Source: Cololabis saira (lineage: Eukaryota; Chordata; Actinopteri; Beloniformes; Belonidae). Taken from it: a stretch of 64,000 nt of DNA. Location of the stretch: NCBI RefSeq assembly GCF_033807715.1, contig NC_084592.1:29398419-29462418 (forward strand), read 5' to 3'. The notes under the pieces are model-generated. The model had not been told where the DNA came from. It worked only from the letters and a program-made list of their open reading frames with translations, and ran no database searches. Position 1 is the stretch's first letter, and each line of letters opens with the position of its first letter. Shown here piece by piece: positions 13,760 to 25,850 of the stretch. The translations under genes were made by a program, and so were the position numbers.

Positions 13760-16700
13760 ACAAAGCAAAGTCATATCCATGGACTGAAGAGATTGAGCAA
13801 AAACCAAAACACGTTTTGGTGTCAGCTATAGGTTTTCTTAAGATTTCTTTGAAGTATTTTTCCCTTTCATACTATGCCGTCCCATGTTGCAAATGGGTGG
13901 AATAAACAGGGTTTGAACGCAGCTGGATTTCAGCCAACCTCATTTCAGTGACGGTTAGCTGTTTTAGAATGGCTGGCTTAGCTTTTGCTAATCTATGATG
14001 ATGATTAGTTTTATTCTGATCAAATTTGTCCAAATAATAATAGTAATTTTAAATGTCACTACCAAAAACCATACAGACAACACTACGGAAAGGAGCACCA
14101 AACTTGGTACTCCTTTCGACCCTGCGGGTCTGAATGTTCACCCTGTGGTCATAAGGCATTATTACCCCTGACTCATGGAAGCAGTCAAGGCCAAGGAAGG
14201 AGACTGGGAGGGAATAAATAAACAACAAAGCCCTGAGGAGCATCCTGGGAGTGACAAATCTGTTCAGTGCCTGACACTGTTGTATTCCTCAGACCTCTTG
14301 GACAGAAGAGTTGCAACCACTGTCTGTGTATGTGACAAACTCCTTTCCCGTGATGCATGCCGTGTTTACGCACACTGGTAAAGTACCTACCGTGGAGGAA
14401 AAGACAGCGCAGCAGAAGAGAGGCAAAGGAGGGTGAGCTACTTGAACAAGTGCGGGCAGGATGAAAGAGATGGCAAAAACGTCAGGGAAGAGAAGGAAGT
14501 TATTGTGACAACGGAAAGATTGAAAAAGATAGAGGAAGACTGGAGGGCGGCTGGCTTGTCCTTCTGCTCTTTAACCACTTGGCAGTCTTCTCTTGATTAG
14601 GGCCCAGTTCACCAGTCCCTGCAGAGTGTCACCAGCCGAATGGCTAGAGACAGTCTCCTCTGTAATGGTGTCTGACAGGCCAGCCAGAGCCACAGAGGAG
14701 CTGACACAGATGCTCCGTTTTTCAGGGGAGATGCCTGACACAATTGGTATTGGTACCAGAGTTTGTGTTTCGTTAAGTAGCCTCCCCTGATGGCTGTTCT
14801 CAATTCAAACCCTCAATACTGTTGCTGCTATAAAATTTTGTTTGTAAGAACAACTTTTTCTTCTCACTTAGCTTCATACAAAAAGCACAAAACCTCCGAT
14901 GAGCTATCACAACCACTGCACTCCACAGCAAAATTACTTACAGCAAAGTCACGTATCCTACAAAAGCCCACAAAGTTTGCTTGAAAAAGATTTTTGTTGG
15001 TACATATTACATAAAAGTAAAAACATAATTACTTCCAACAGCTCTCTCAGTGTGAGTGTGTTTGTTAAACCCACATTTTTTTCATTATAAATGGCTCTGT
15101 TTTAACTCAGTGCTCAAATATTTTACTGTATGAGGCCTGGAAACTTTTTGTTTCCAGCAGCTAACTTGTCCCACTGGTTTTAATTGGTAAATTTATCTTG
15201 CAAAGACAAGAGCTTGCTGTGCTCCACTGGAGATAGTCACTGACAGGAGAGATGCAATTACCAAAAAACAAACCTTCTCATTTCACTTTGCCGATAAAAT
15301 ATTCAGCCCCAGTGTTTCTGCTGACAATTTGTATTACTGTATCATCCAGATGGTAAAGGATTTTCAGATATTCCAGTAGTCATTAAATTATAAGATATTC
15401 GATTAATTGCTTGACTATGGTGGTCATTTACAGCCCCAGATAGTAATGTGCTACTAATAACACCAAGTACAAGTAATGCACAGAGGTGTTTGCAAACATG
15501 AAAAGAAGAATATTACATTACTGTCAAATTCCCGTACAACCAAACCTTTTTCAAAATTGCACACACCTCCTTATATACTACGTGATGCATCGCTCTGGCA
15601 GTCATCGCTAGTAGGCACTGTGTATTCTACCAGAAAAACTATTATGCAAGACAACTGAAAAACAGCCAGGTGACTGCTGCGACAGATTTTCTACTGCATT
15701 TTGGGAAATAGTACTGAAGGTGGACTGGCAAAATTTCCCCAAAACAGTACAGTATAGTACATTTTTTAGAAGACTGCACATTGTGCAGTTGCTGGCATCT
15801 TGTATACGACACAATATATATTAGAAACATCAGTAAAAAAATCAGTAATGTAACATGCAGTTTCAAAAAGAGCTAGATATCTGTAGTGTTATCTAGATAC
15901 CATTGGAAATCAAATACGACAAACCCACAGAACTAAAGAGCTAAAGGTTAAAAAAACAAACAAAAAGACTATCTGTGGAATTCTTTTCTACAAACTTTGC
16001 TACAGATAAGAAAATCTCACATAACACAAGGCCGCACATTTATTAGCAAGGGAAACACCCCGCATGTTAGCACCACAGGCAAGTTTGCATACATCACATC
16101 CTCCCTGGGTCTGAAGCACAACCACATGAGGTTCACCACGGACAAAGTTAACGATGCAGTGCTGAAAAGAGTACAAGATGTTTAAAGGATGGCTGCAGGT
16201 CAGTCCGTTCAAACTGAGGTGCCGTCCTTTGTGGTCACTCAGCCATATATTTTACATAATTTAGATTGGCAAACATTTTTCAGCAATTCCAACACTGTTC
16301 AAGCTGAATTACTTTTTTTTTTTACATTACATAAGAAAGTAGAAAGTAGATATGAATAAATCCAAGTAACTCTGACTAGTATTTCATTATTAACGTGCTC
16401 TAAAAAGAAGGGAAAATCCCAGCTCTTGCCCCTTGATATCAAGGACAAGAACGAGCTCCCCAGCACTCTGACATGGATAGGTGCAGGGATGGATGGCAAT
16501 TGAATATCATTTCTCCAAATATTCAAATTCAAAAAGCCAGTGTAGTTTGAATAAAACTAATCAGGAAAATTCAAAAGTGTGCAACATGAAACACTTTAAA
16601 ATTCTGGGAGCACAACAAAATGCTTAAAAGTACAAAGTCCCCTTCAGTGTGGTGCAGCTGTAGCAGATGGGTATCTCAAAACCTCAGTGGAAGAAACAGA

Positions 16701-17872
16701 TTCTATCTGCATGTAACAGAGCCACTGGAGCCAATGGGTGGAAGAATAATTTTAGGATTTTCAGCATTTGACTGGGCACAATTATAATAGTGTAAAACTT
16801 CTACAACTACAAATAAATACGAATACCAGTTGTGTTCATGACTTCAGTATAATGAGACAGATAAAAAAAGGATGTAATATCAGTTGTAGGTGAGGATGTT
16901 GGTGGATGAAAGTGTTTGAAAGACAACATTTTGCTCTGCAAAAGAAAGTAGCAAGGAATTAAATCATTATCTTGACTAAGACAAAAAAGCGAGTGAACAG
17001 GATTTATTTGATGTTTACCACGCAAACATCAAAAGCTCAGGTGCAAAACTTTTTTTTTTTTAATTAAATTTCCCTTTTCCCTTTGACTGTGGCTGTGAGG
17101 CTGAGAAAAACTCCTCAGCAAGAAAATTAATGCAGATTTTAAACTACTTGAGCACCATTGTCAGCCATGTTTGGAATCAAACAATTAGAAATCAAACATA
17201 TAGTACAAAAGAAAATGGAGTGGATTTTCCCCCCCTCTTGAATAATTTTCACTGCAAAACAACACGACAGTCTACAGTTGCAGAGACTCAACTCATATGT
17301 CACGAGAGAATGGCTGAAGTGACAAACTCCAGTGCAGTACATAAAAAACAGCTGCACAATTTCAAGGCTTCAGAGAAGAACATAAATTAGATCAAATGAG
17401 ATGCACTGAGCATTGCACCAATAACTTGTTTTCTGTCTGTTTTTTGTATCTGTGTCATCTCCTTCAAACTCACCAGGTGTGTTAATGGGCACCTGATCAA
17501 GGGCAGAATCCCAGAATGTTATCACTGTTTAAATTCATTTTCAAAACTGTATACTACACTAGTAGTGCCTAAAGATTCTGCTCAAATGGAGTATGCAGGA
17601 TGTGAACAATTGCACACTTTGCTGCATGGGAAAAATACCTAGTATTTATATTTATAGTAGTGTACAACAATACTGCAATTTTGTGTGTATATATATATAC
17701 ACAGTGACAATAACGGCAGTATCCAACAATAATCCACCCCCCCAGGGAAGGCACCATTACAACAGAAACCAGTTATAATTGAGATTCCCAACTTCAGGCT
17801 ATACTATCACTTAAATTGTGCCATTCTATACACTAAATAAGACTGCCATACCAGTGTGCGGTACATGGTGTA
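13760..17872. other. Intronic stretch, nothing recognised
   Basis: About 4 kb without a recognisable gene or transposon protein. The open frames in it are short and overlap on both strands. Several segments with TAGTATGCAGTATG-like wording (around 15700-15800 and 17540-17660) hint at old MITE remnants, but I could not define their ends. Confidence 0.35.
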
Positions 17873-17957
17873 CATACTGCATTACATACAAACTATGCAG
17901 TTTTCAAATAGTTCCATAGATCATGGCGAAGTATAAAACTGAAAACTGATGCTCACA
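17873..17957. repeat. Short dispersed repeat, copy A
   Basis: About 85 bases from CATACTGCATTACATACAAA to GAAAACTGATGCTCA recur at 20985-21066 with few differences, including the block TTTTCAAATAGTTCCATAG. The parent element is unknown. The copy lies just upstream of a TTAA-type MITE fragment. Confidence 0.7.
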
Positions 17958-17997
17958 TTAACATGGCTATCAGTAGTATGGCACCACCGCTGCTTCC

Positions 17998-18458
17998 TGA
18001 ATGTCTTAAAAACAAGCTTTTGATTGTTTTTGCTAAATAAATTAGAAATTCAGCCTCTGAGCCATGTCTTTATCTTCCCATTCTCTAACCTCATTATCTA
18101 TGTGGGATTCTGAGTGGGCGGGGAGGCTATGATAATGAGGCTTTGTGCTGATTGGCTGCCTGAATGACGCGATACACCGCTACGAAAAAATGGCGGAAGC
18201 TCCGGCCGGCGGAGTTAGTTGTGGGCGTGGTTTCACGCATCGGAGGCCAACCTATGTAAATCGCATTTTCGTTACGTAACGACAGCAGCTGAATCTGAAC
18301 GGCTCGTAGAAGCCACATCATACTGGATGGCTCATCCGGGCGGCTGTACAGACACTGCAGAATTTGGTTGCTTTCCTCCTTCTCTGAGTTGGCAGGCTGA
18401 GGGGAGACCACATATATGTTAAAACAAGAGAAAACCTGTTTTTCATAATAGGTCCCCT
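17998..18458. mobile_element. TTAA-target MITE family 1, left-truncated copy
   Basis: The sequence from TGAATGTCTTAAAAACAAGC onward matches the full copy at 32418-32899. It ends with TTTTTCATAATAGGTCCCCT followed by TTAA. The left terminal 40 or so bases are absent. The mid part differs from the other copy: the 26-bp CRE palindrome is replaced by other sequence. Non-coding. TTAA targets are typical of piggyBac and Kolobok elements; which one applies is undetermined. Confidence 0.8.
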
Positions 18459-20984
18459 TTAAACTTTCGTAACCTCTGTTCCAGTTGCTCTATGACAACG
18501 TCTGAGAAATGGGAAAGACGCAAACAAAAGGAAAGTTCTGCACTGCAAGCTGCAGTGCTGCACAGAAGAACCAACGCCCCCATATAGTGTAATTATAGAG
18601 CAACACAATCGCAACCTCGCACAAGTATAAGTGCCAGTGACGGTGTAGTTGGAATCAGCCCCCTACTGCCCAACATTATCGTCATACTCCTCTGTAGCCT
18701 CAAAAAGATGAATCGTTAACGCAAGAAACTGTTATATGCATGTAAAAAAGTTGGATATGGGTTGCAACGTCAGACAACGTTAGATAACTAATTATGTAGT
18801 ACTGGCAAGCAACCATCATCCAACATCTAGTCAATGTTACCTTACTATAATTAGACGTGAAGCCAATGTTCGTTTTTTTAGCGTAAACACAGTTTTCAAT
18901 TCCATATCATAATCTAATTATAATCAAATGTTATAATACGTTCACAGGTGTCTGCTATCGCTGGCAACGATGAACCAATCAGAGAACCTGATGTAGTACG
19001 ACGCTTACCTCACCATTTTTATTTGTTGATTCGTGGAAAACGAATGATTTAAAATGTGAGTGTATTTTTCTGTATTAATTACAACTGAATGATATTCTGA
19101 GTTATTGTGAATTAGTTGAATAAAGTTTGACTTACCAGACTGTTTTGTTTCACTTTATATATGTTTTATCATGCGCCTCATAACCCGGTGCGCCTTATGT
19201 GTGAAAATAGACCCTTTCATTGATATTGCGCCTTATAATGCGGTGCGTCTAATTATCCGCAAAATACGGTAATCCGATATGTGATGACTGGAGCTAAACA
19301 TAAAAGTATCTTGGAGTAAATGAGGGATTAAATAAATCAAACAAATTTCCAGTCTGAGGGTTCTTTATAAATGTATTTTATTTTTTTGTAAAAAGCAGAT
19401 CATAGCTAATCACAACAATGTTATTGGTATTATCAATAGAGCTTTGAGTGCTGTTTTACCATCTCAATTTGACCGACTATCAGTTCCGAATAAGGTATTA
19501 TGAGTGATCTTAGTTCAGGTTGGCATTTAACATGCTGTCAGCATAGTCTCTTATCGCCATCCTTATCCAAGTTCCTACTGTCACAGCTTCCAAGTGCAGT
19601 CATTTATACTGGTCTGCATTTGAAAATGAATTCTTCATTATTCAAAAACTTCGGTCAGCTCACATGGCCCTTGATAAAAGGATGATAAATGAATGCAAAT
19701 ATATGGAATGGGGTCTGCATCAGAAGCTTATATCTGTACCACCTGGGTGTGTGTGTGTGTGTGAATATTAGAGTATCTGTGTGATCGTAGGCGCTTCATA
19801 ATTTTGCATTTCTTATTTTAAGTCAGTTTGAGTGGACATGAACATTTATGTGTGTCTGAACAGAGGGATGAAAAAGGAGGCTTGGGGAACAGAGTGGGCT
19901 CATTAAATGGGTTTGGGATGAGCATATGAGCATTTGTTGCCTCGTGTGTGTTATTTAGAGTCTATCAAAATGTTTTTGCAATTTCTTGTTTAGTGAAGGA
20001 CATTCTGCCCTTCCAACCACCCATCAGCATCATATGAACCCACATTAGCTCAAATCCCTCTTTGATGTGATGCAGGCTTCGGTGTTTCAGCCATCACAAC
20101 CCGACCATTAGATGGCTTCCGGCAGTGAAAAGTGGGAGAGCAATTTAAGGTCAGGCCTTACCGTGAATAGTAGCCACATCAAACAACCAGCAGGGAGCGT
20201 GTTCAAGGCCAAATGTGCAGCCAACATTATCCTAAATTCTTTAGTATAACAGCAGTATACAATATACTCTGCATGGTGAATGTATGCGGGGCATAATTAT
20301 GAATGAATTTCAGGATGATAGTTTAAAGAAGATTTAGGCCCTCTTTTCAAAAGTTGACACATTTTCTTGAGAAATTTTGTTTGTGATTTGGTCAAAATCC
20401 CACAGAGATACAGTTCAAAAGCCTCCTTTTCAAACATGTTTTTACTGCTCCATTCAGAGCATCTGGTTCAAAGGCCCGGAGTCAACTCCATTCTGTCCCC
20501 TCTTCTGTAGGATGGCTCTCTTCTGAAAACAAGTGCAACAGATTTCCGCAACTCAATTCAAAAGCTACAGCAGATTCAGCACAATGGGAGGCAGGCCTCC
20601 AACTACCAGTCATTCTGGCAGTCAATTAATCTCTCCATTATGTTTTTTGATTAGATGATTAGCCAAAGATTATTTCTGTCATTTTATCATGTCAAGTGTA
20701 TCATCAGCTTCAGGTAAACTAACACAGATATTACGAGCTAATTGCGTTGTCACTAGCATGGCTTAGCATTTGGCCATGTAATTTTAGAGTAATAGTAGAA
20801 ATAATTGAATAGTAATTTTATTTGCTCACAACTGTCTACATAGATCTAATGACATCCCATCCTCTGACCACCTCAGTGTCTGCTGTCTATATCTGTTTAC
20901 ATAGTCGTCTCTGTACTACACCAACAAACCATGTATCAGTAGTATGTACATACAACTCTTAGTTCTCCTGCTCACATATAATGA
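18459..20984. other. Intronic stretch with a few small repeats
   Basis: Contains an 8-bp-stem inverted repeat GCACTGCA-agc-TGCAGTGC at 18540-18558, the transposon end at 19170-19273 and a short (TG)n at 19748-19762. No coding content recognised. Confidence 0.4.
19170..19273. mobile_element. DNA transposon terminal fragment (CGCCTTATAA...ATACGGTA)
   Basis: The phrases GCGCCTCATAACCCGGTGCG and GCGCCTTATAATGCGGTGCG occur in tandem and end with CCGCAAAATACGGTA. This wording is the familiar terminus of a DNA transposon family widespread in vertebrates. The opposite terminus was not located, so the copy is treated as a fragment. Confidence 0.55.
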
Positions 20985-21066
20985 ATATACTGCATTACAA
21001 ACTATACAGTTTTCAAATAGTTCCATAGTTCATGGTGAAGTCTAAAACTGAAAACTAATGCTCAAA
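20985..21066. repeat. Short dispersed repeat, copy B
   Basis: Second copy of the 85-base repeat at 17873-17957, in the same orientation, with a small deletion after TGCATTAC. It directly precedes the LINE 3'-type repeat at 21086. Confidence 0.7.
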
Positions 21067-21085
21067 TACCCAGCTGGTATTTGAG

Positions 21086-21240
21086 ACAGGTCCTGTTTAA
21101 GGTTTCTTCCCTCCTAAAGGGGAGTTTTTACCTGCCATTGTTTATGTGGTAATTGCTCGGCGGTCATGTTCTGGGTCTCTGGAAAGTGCCTAGAAACCAC
21201 TTGAGTTGTAAATGAGACTATATAAATTAAATTGAATTGA
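21086..21240 (-). repeat. LINE 3'-type repeat (ATTCAATTTTATTTATA family), copy 3
   Basis: The plus strand reads TTTAAGGTTTCTTCCCTCC, GGGGAGTTTTTACCTGCCAT, AATTGCTCGGCGGTCATG, and ends in TATAAATTAAATTGAATTGA. It is the reverse complement of the repeat at 11021-11240. Better preserved than copy 2. Confidence 0.8.
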
Positions 21241-21510
21241 TCATTCTGAAACATGGCTGATGTTTAGAGTTTAACCCCAATGTCAAATCTTATTGCAAAT
21301 GCACCTCCAGCTGACAGTTAGCTGAATCCCAAATGCAATCATCAAACAAGTCATGTCCACCACTACAGATAATTTAAAACAAGTATATGTAATTTCCTTA
21401 ACACAAGGAGACCGACATCGTCCAACATACTAATTATAGACTCACACAAGGTGCTAATTCTAAAATAAAAACACCCCCCCCCAAAAAAAAACAAACAGAT
21501 TTTTAGTTAA

Positions 21511-21846
21511 AGGAGCATGAGGCTCCTTTAAGAAATGAGACTCTCTAGCGCCACCCTTCACCACCTCGGCCGTTGGGGGTACTGCAGCCAACAGTGAAGC
21601 CGGCACGGGAGAACGGGGAGAACGCGCATGCAGCGTCATGTGACGTCACATCCGCAGGACAGCGCGGGAAATTCGGGACCGAATTGCACATTTTTCAGCA
21701 CACAGCCTGTTCAAGGCAACGGAGAGATACACTAGAGGGCTCATTCTTTTTGGTTTGGAACGCTTCATCTGACATTATTACTAGAAAACTTAAAATGTAT
21801 ACGGATTTTTTTCATAAATCCTGCCTCAATCCTGCCTCATGTTCCT
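21511..21846. mobile_element. TTAA-target MITE family 2, copy A
   Basis: Both sides carry TTAA (21507-21510 and 21847-21850). The ends are inverted: AGGAGCATGAGGC on the left and the complement of AGGAACATGAGGC on the right. It matches 39253-39593 in the opposite orientation over its whole length. The middle is GC-rich and holds the palindrome TGACGTCA at 21641-21648. No transposase reading frame. Length 336 bp. piggyBac-like or Kolobok-like by target site (inference). Confidence 0.88.
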
Positions 21847-21888
21847 TTAATAATTTATTCACCAGGATAATTATACGGATTAGAAACA

Positions 21889-21913
21889 GACACACACACA
21901 CACGCGCGCGCAC

Positions 21914-21958
<45 letters not shown>
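21889..21958. repeat. (CA)n microsatellite
   Basis: About 70 bases of CA/CG dinucleotides, with a CGCGCGCG interruption near the left side followed by a purer CA run. Confidence 0.97.
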
Positions 21959-21960
<2 letters not shown>

Positions 21961-24225
21961 GTGTAGCCATTATTAATTTTAACTAATAAGTATGTTCTTG
22001 TTAAGATGAAATCAATTTTATGTTAAAAAAATTATTTTATGTTAGCTGTAGTGACTCCACAAGGTCAAGATTGACGTCGTAGCTGCAATTACAACTTGGA
22101 GTTCAGCTGCAGGTTAAAATTGGAATGTTGTGGTTTAAACAGTACCATCCTAAACTAAAGCTGCTGTAGGTTAGCCAAATGCTAACCAACAGTATAATTA
22201 GTCCGATAATTATAAGGCAATTTGTTGAAATCCTCTGAATTAGGCATCATGGCTGCAGGGTGGTCATGCTTTGACATCTTGTTACTTTTAAATAACAGCT
22301 TTGTATCACAAAGTCTATACTTGTTTCACTGTTTTTTGGGTTGTTGTTTTTCAAATGCTAACATACTTGTTTCACAATGATTCAAATGATTGTTGGTCAA
22401 CATGCAGACAGACAATGGAAGTTGTAGTGCCCTCTTTAGTTACTGTTGTGCATTGAATTTACTAAGGACATTTTAATACTGACACATGTATGTGTTTTTA
22501 TGACGCTTAACGCAAACATTTTGCATTTATGATTTCATAATCAACATAATCCATCACAGTATGTTGACTAATCATAGCAGCCCTAATGGGAAATTGGGTG
22601 GCAGTAGAGACGGAGAGACTGAATCATTTTCTTTTGGCCTGTGATGTTGCAATACTTTGCAGATCTGCAAGTTAACTGAATAAATCATTTTGAGACCTAG
22701 GCTGCTCCAAACAAAACAATAGGGTTGTGTTTATAACCGTTTTTGATATATGGTCTTAATCACAGAAAAAGTAATTTTTTTCATGTGTCCCCTTTAAGGG
22801 GAATCACTGTGAGTAGATTGTATACACATTTACAGTAACAAATCAAAACCACACATAGCTTATGTGATGTTAACTCATCAAACTATTTATTTCTAAGTCA
22901 TTCAGATTTACTTTATTCAGTCCTTGAAGATTAAGTTTTCGAAATACATGTTTTTCCCTTTGTTGTTTAACAGAAGATATCAGTTAACACAGTTTTTTTG
23001 GAGTGTGTAGTAATTTGTTCTATTTCTGCAGCTGAAGTCACATGAACTACTGCACCATGTCTGCTACCGACACATGAGGGCAACTCATTTTTTCAGTGGC
23101 TGAAGGCACTAAGGAATAGCTGTGGATAAACTCTAAAAATACACACTAAAGTGGATAATTAAAAAGAATGCTAATTTTCTGTGTGCCAGTTAAGTGTCGC
23201 TGATTACAGAAATTGCACGAATCCCTATGTAACCGTCCATCCTCAGACTATGTGCAAATACGTTCATTTTGTGTCATAATTTGGTCAGTGCTTGAAATCT
23301 CACACTTGAAACTAATAAGCTTGGAATAACCTGCGCTAACTTATTTATGATATTTGTAATAGTTGTCAATATTTTTCAGTCTGTACAGTCCGCTTTGAAT
23401 GCTTTACAATGGAGTCTTACAGTATCTAGTTGCTAAAAACACAAGCAGCTTCCTTTCATTTTAGTTCCCTCTGTTAGCTTAGTGTTAAGTTTATAAAAAA
23501 TATTACTCTACCTTGTCAGTCGACATATCTTGACACGTAACATCTACATGTACTGCTTTGCTGGCTTGTCAGCTCAATTCACCAATAAATTAACTTCACG
23601 TTTGTTTGTAACAGTGCAATACCACCATGGAACTGAAAGGGTCACCCAAGACCAAAAAAAATAAAAAATAAAAGTTCTGCTTTGAGGAATGAAAAGCTGC
23701 ATTTTATGGAGGACCAAAACTGACATGATTAAAAGTAAAAGCATAAATATATATTTTTAGTTTTTCCTTTTCCTTATACGTGCACTTTTGTCAAGAAACT
23801 CCTTGGATCAACTACTGTCTCTGACGTGCGTTAGTATTGGAGAGGCTAATGATGGCATGCCTAGGCTGGTCACCCACTGCATCAGACATATATTTGACTG
23901 TCTTTAAGTTTGGATGGCCTAGGCATGTCATAGTGAGAAGCTGGGAGCTATTGTGCAAAGCTGCCGATGGCCCACAGGATCGAAAATAAGAAAGAATAAA
24001 AACGAATTCATTAACTTTAGTGTTTCTCACACTTACAAACAGCAGAACAGCCAGAGATAACGAGTACTTTTTCTGTTTCTGGCAGTGCAGTTGATAAATG
24101 TTCTCAATATTGAATTATATTTCTCTCGATTCAGCTCTACCTTTTGTCCAAGACTAAAACTAATCATATTGATGTCCAGATTTGTAGTTAAAATACACTA
24201 GCTGCTTTGTTGGTTTTATAATGTC
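21959..24225. other. Intronic stretch, nothing recognised
   Basis: No gene found. A phrase at about 22780-22800 (TTTTTTTCATGTGTCCCCTTTAA) resembles the right terminus of TTAA MITE family 1. It may be a solitary end, but no left end was identified. Confidence 0.35.
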
Positions 24226-24233
24226 CCTTAGAT

Positions 24234-24710
24234 CAGTGGTTCTCAAATGGGGTACGCGTACCCCTGGGGATACGTGAAGGCACTCCACGGGGGGCGTGAG
24301 ATTTTAAAATATACATATATTTAAAAAGTAGCATCCATGCAAAAAATAAATATTTCATAAATAATTGAGGAAAATATAAGTCTAAATTCATAAAATTAAT
24401 TTTATCTTCAGGAGTAGGCTATTCAACTTATTATCCTAAAACCGCAGAGTCTCCCCCACACCAGGATGGTTCCACCTAACCTGTCAAATGCCACCTGGCT
24501 TCACCTGTCAATCACTTGGACCAACGATGGAGTCGTGGTTGAAGCATAGCAGCAATATTTTTATGTTTAATAAATCAGTTACTGATGGCACAGTGCTCTG
24601 TTTTAGGTCTTTTTTTTACAGCCAAAAGTGCTTTGCGCTGGTTAGGGGGTACTTGGCTGAAAAAATATTTAACAGGGGGTACATCACTGAAAAAAGGTTG
24701 AGGACCACTG
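24234..24710. mobile_element. hAT-type MITE with 8-bp target duplication
   Basis: The left end reads CAGTGGTTCTCAAATGGGGT, and the right end is the complement of CAGTGGTCCTCAACCTTTTT. Flanks are CCTTAGAT (24226-24233) and CCTTAGAC (24711-24718), an 8-bp duplication with one mismatch, as expected for hAT elements. Paired GGGGTAC strings near both ends are typical of this common vertebrate family. The internal open frame at 24488-24742 has no recognisable transposase motif and is not counted as a gene. Length 477 bp. Confidence 0.92.
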
Positions 24711-24905
24711 CCTTAGACTACCACTACACCACATATCATTAAGAGATCATTTTAGATCAACTAAGTAATCTAAAGTTAACAGACAATATTCAGTCTTCAG
24801 TGATGGCTGATTGTGTAAACAAAAAAGGCATGAGAGCAGCATTATACATACACTTCAACGAATGTTGAGCGGGAGTTATATTTTTCAGGGCCGGGCCGGT
24901 TGCGT

Positions 24906-25461
24906 GTGTTTCCATTACCCCTGTGCCCTGTCACGTGGCCTTCAGGAACTTTTACGGGGGCAAAATACGGCTCTGGAGTAGGAGAGGGACGTTTTTCGGC
25001 CTTGAGGGGCTACCTGGTGGGTGGTCTCTGCTGATTGGGTATTCAAAAAGCAGGAAATTACGTTCAGCCCTCTCACCTGAACTTAAATCATGTGACCGCA
25101 AATCCTTTAAGAATTTTGACCAGAGACATTTTGCTACGAGTACATTTGATGGAGTTAGAGAGTACAAAAAAAAAAAGATGGCTGGACCAAGGAGTCGGTT
25201 CAGGTCTTGTTGCCACCAGAGGTCTGCCGGGGGTGGGTTCTTTTAATCTCAATCGCTATGACCGCAGCATATGTTTAATAAAAAAAAAAAGAAATAGCTA
25301 GTAGCATCCATTGTTTACGTATTTTTTCTTCTCTTCATTCTCCTGCTGGCCATTTGCAAACTGCAAGAAATGTTGTACTGGAAGTATTGGCACCTGCTGG
25401 TCAGCTGCACTATTTTTTCAGTCAAAGGTTCTTGTGTGGCGCTACAGTGTAATGGAAACAC
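24906..25461. mobile_element. Putative MITE with 13-bp inverted ends
   Basis: GTGTTTCCATTAC at 24906-24918 is repeated in perfect inverted orientation at 25449-25461. Weaker inverted similarity continues inward (CCACAC/GTGGC and GGAAC/GAACC wording). No clear target duplication was found. The interior contains two short A-runs and no recognisable protein. A non-autonomous DNA transposon is the simplest reading. Confidence 0.55.
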
Positions 25462-25707
25462 GTCGACTGAAGGGGCCGAGGAGACAGTCGGCCCTGTAGA
25501 GGTTCCTGTCTGGCAGATTTACCCTGAACTGAACGGTTGTGCAATAGTCTTAATTTTGGGCCGATCCTTCTTCTTCCTGTTTATTGACCAATAGCACAGG
25601 AGCTACCAAGAAGGGGAGACCTCCTCATTTACATAATGAGGCAAATGTGCATTAGGAAAAATAAAAAAAAAGGAGAAAAGGAAATGTAAAAACAACAAAT
25701 TCATGTT

Positions 25708-25850
25708 TAAGGAAAAGGAAAACATATATATTTCTTGATGAAAATGCATCTGTAAGGAAAAGGAAAAACAAAATATACATATTTTTTGACAAGAATGCAT
25801 ATATAAGGAAAAAGAAAAAGAAAAAATATATTATTTTTGCTTTTATTTTT
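25708..25850. repeat. Imperfect minisatellite, unit about 45-50 bp, three copies
   Basis: Three consecutive units begin TAAGGAAAA(G/A)GAAAA at 25708, 25753 and 25804. Each continues with an ATATAT-rich segment, then TTTTGA..A.AATGCAT. The units vary in length. The purine-rich half lies on the plus strand. Confidence 0.7.

Noticed and set aside
24488..24742. 84-codon frame inside the hAT MITE as a gene
   Set aside because: It lies within a non-autonomous element, has no transposase motif and extends past the element end.
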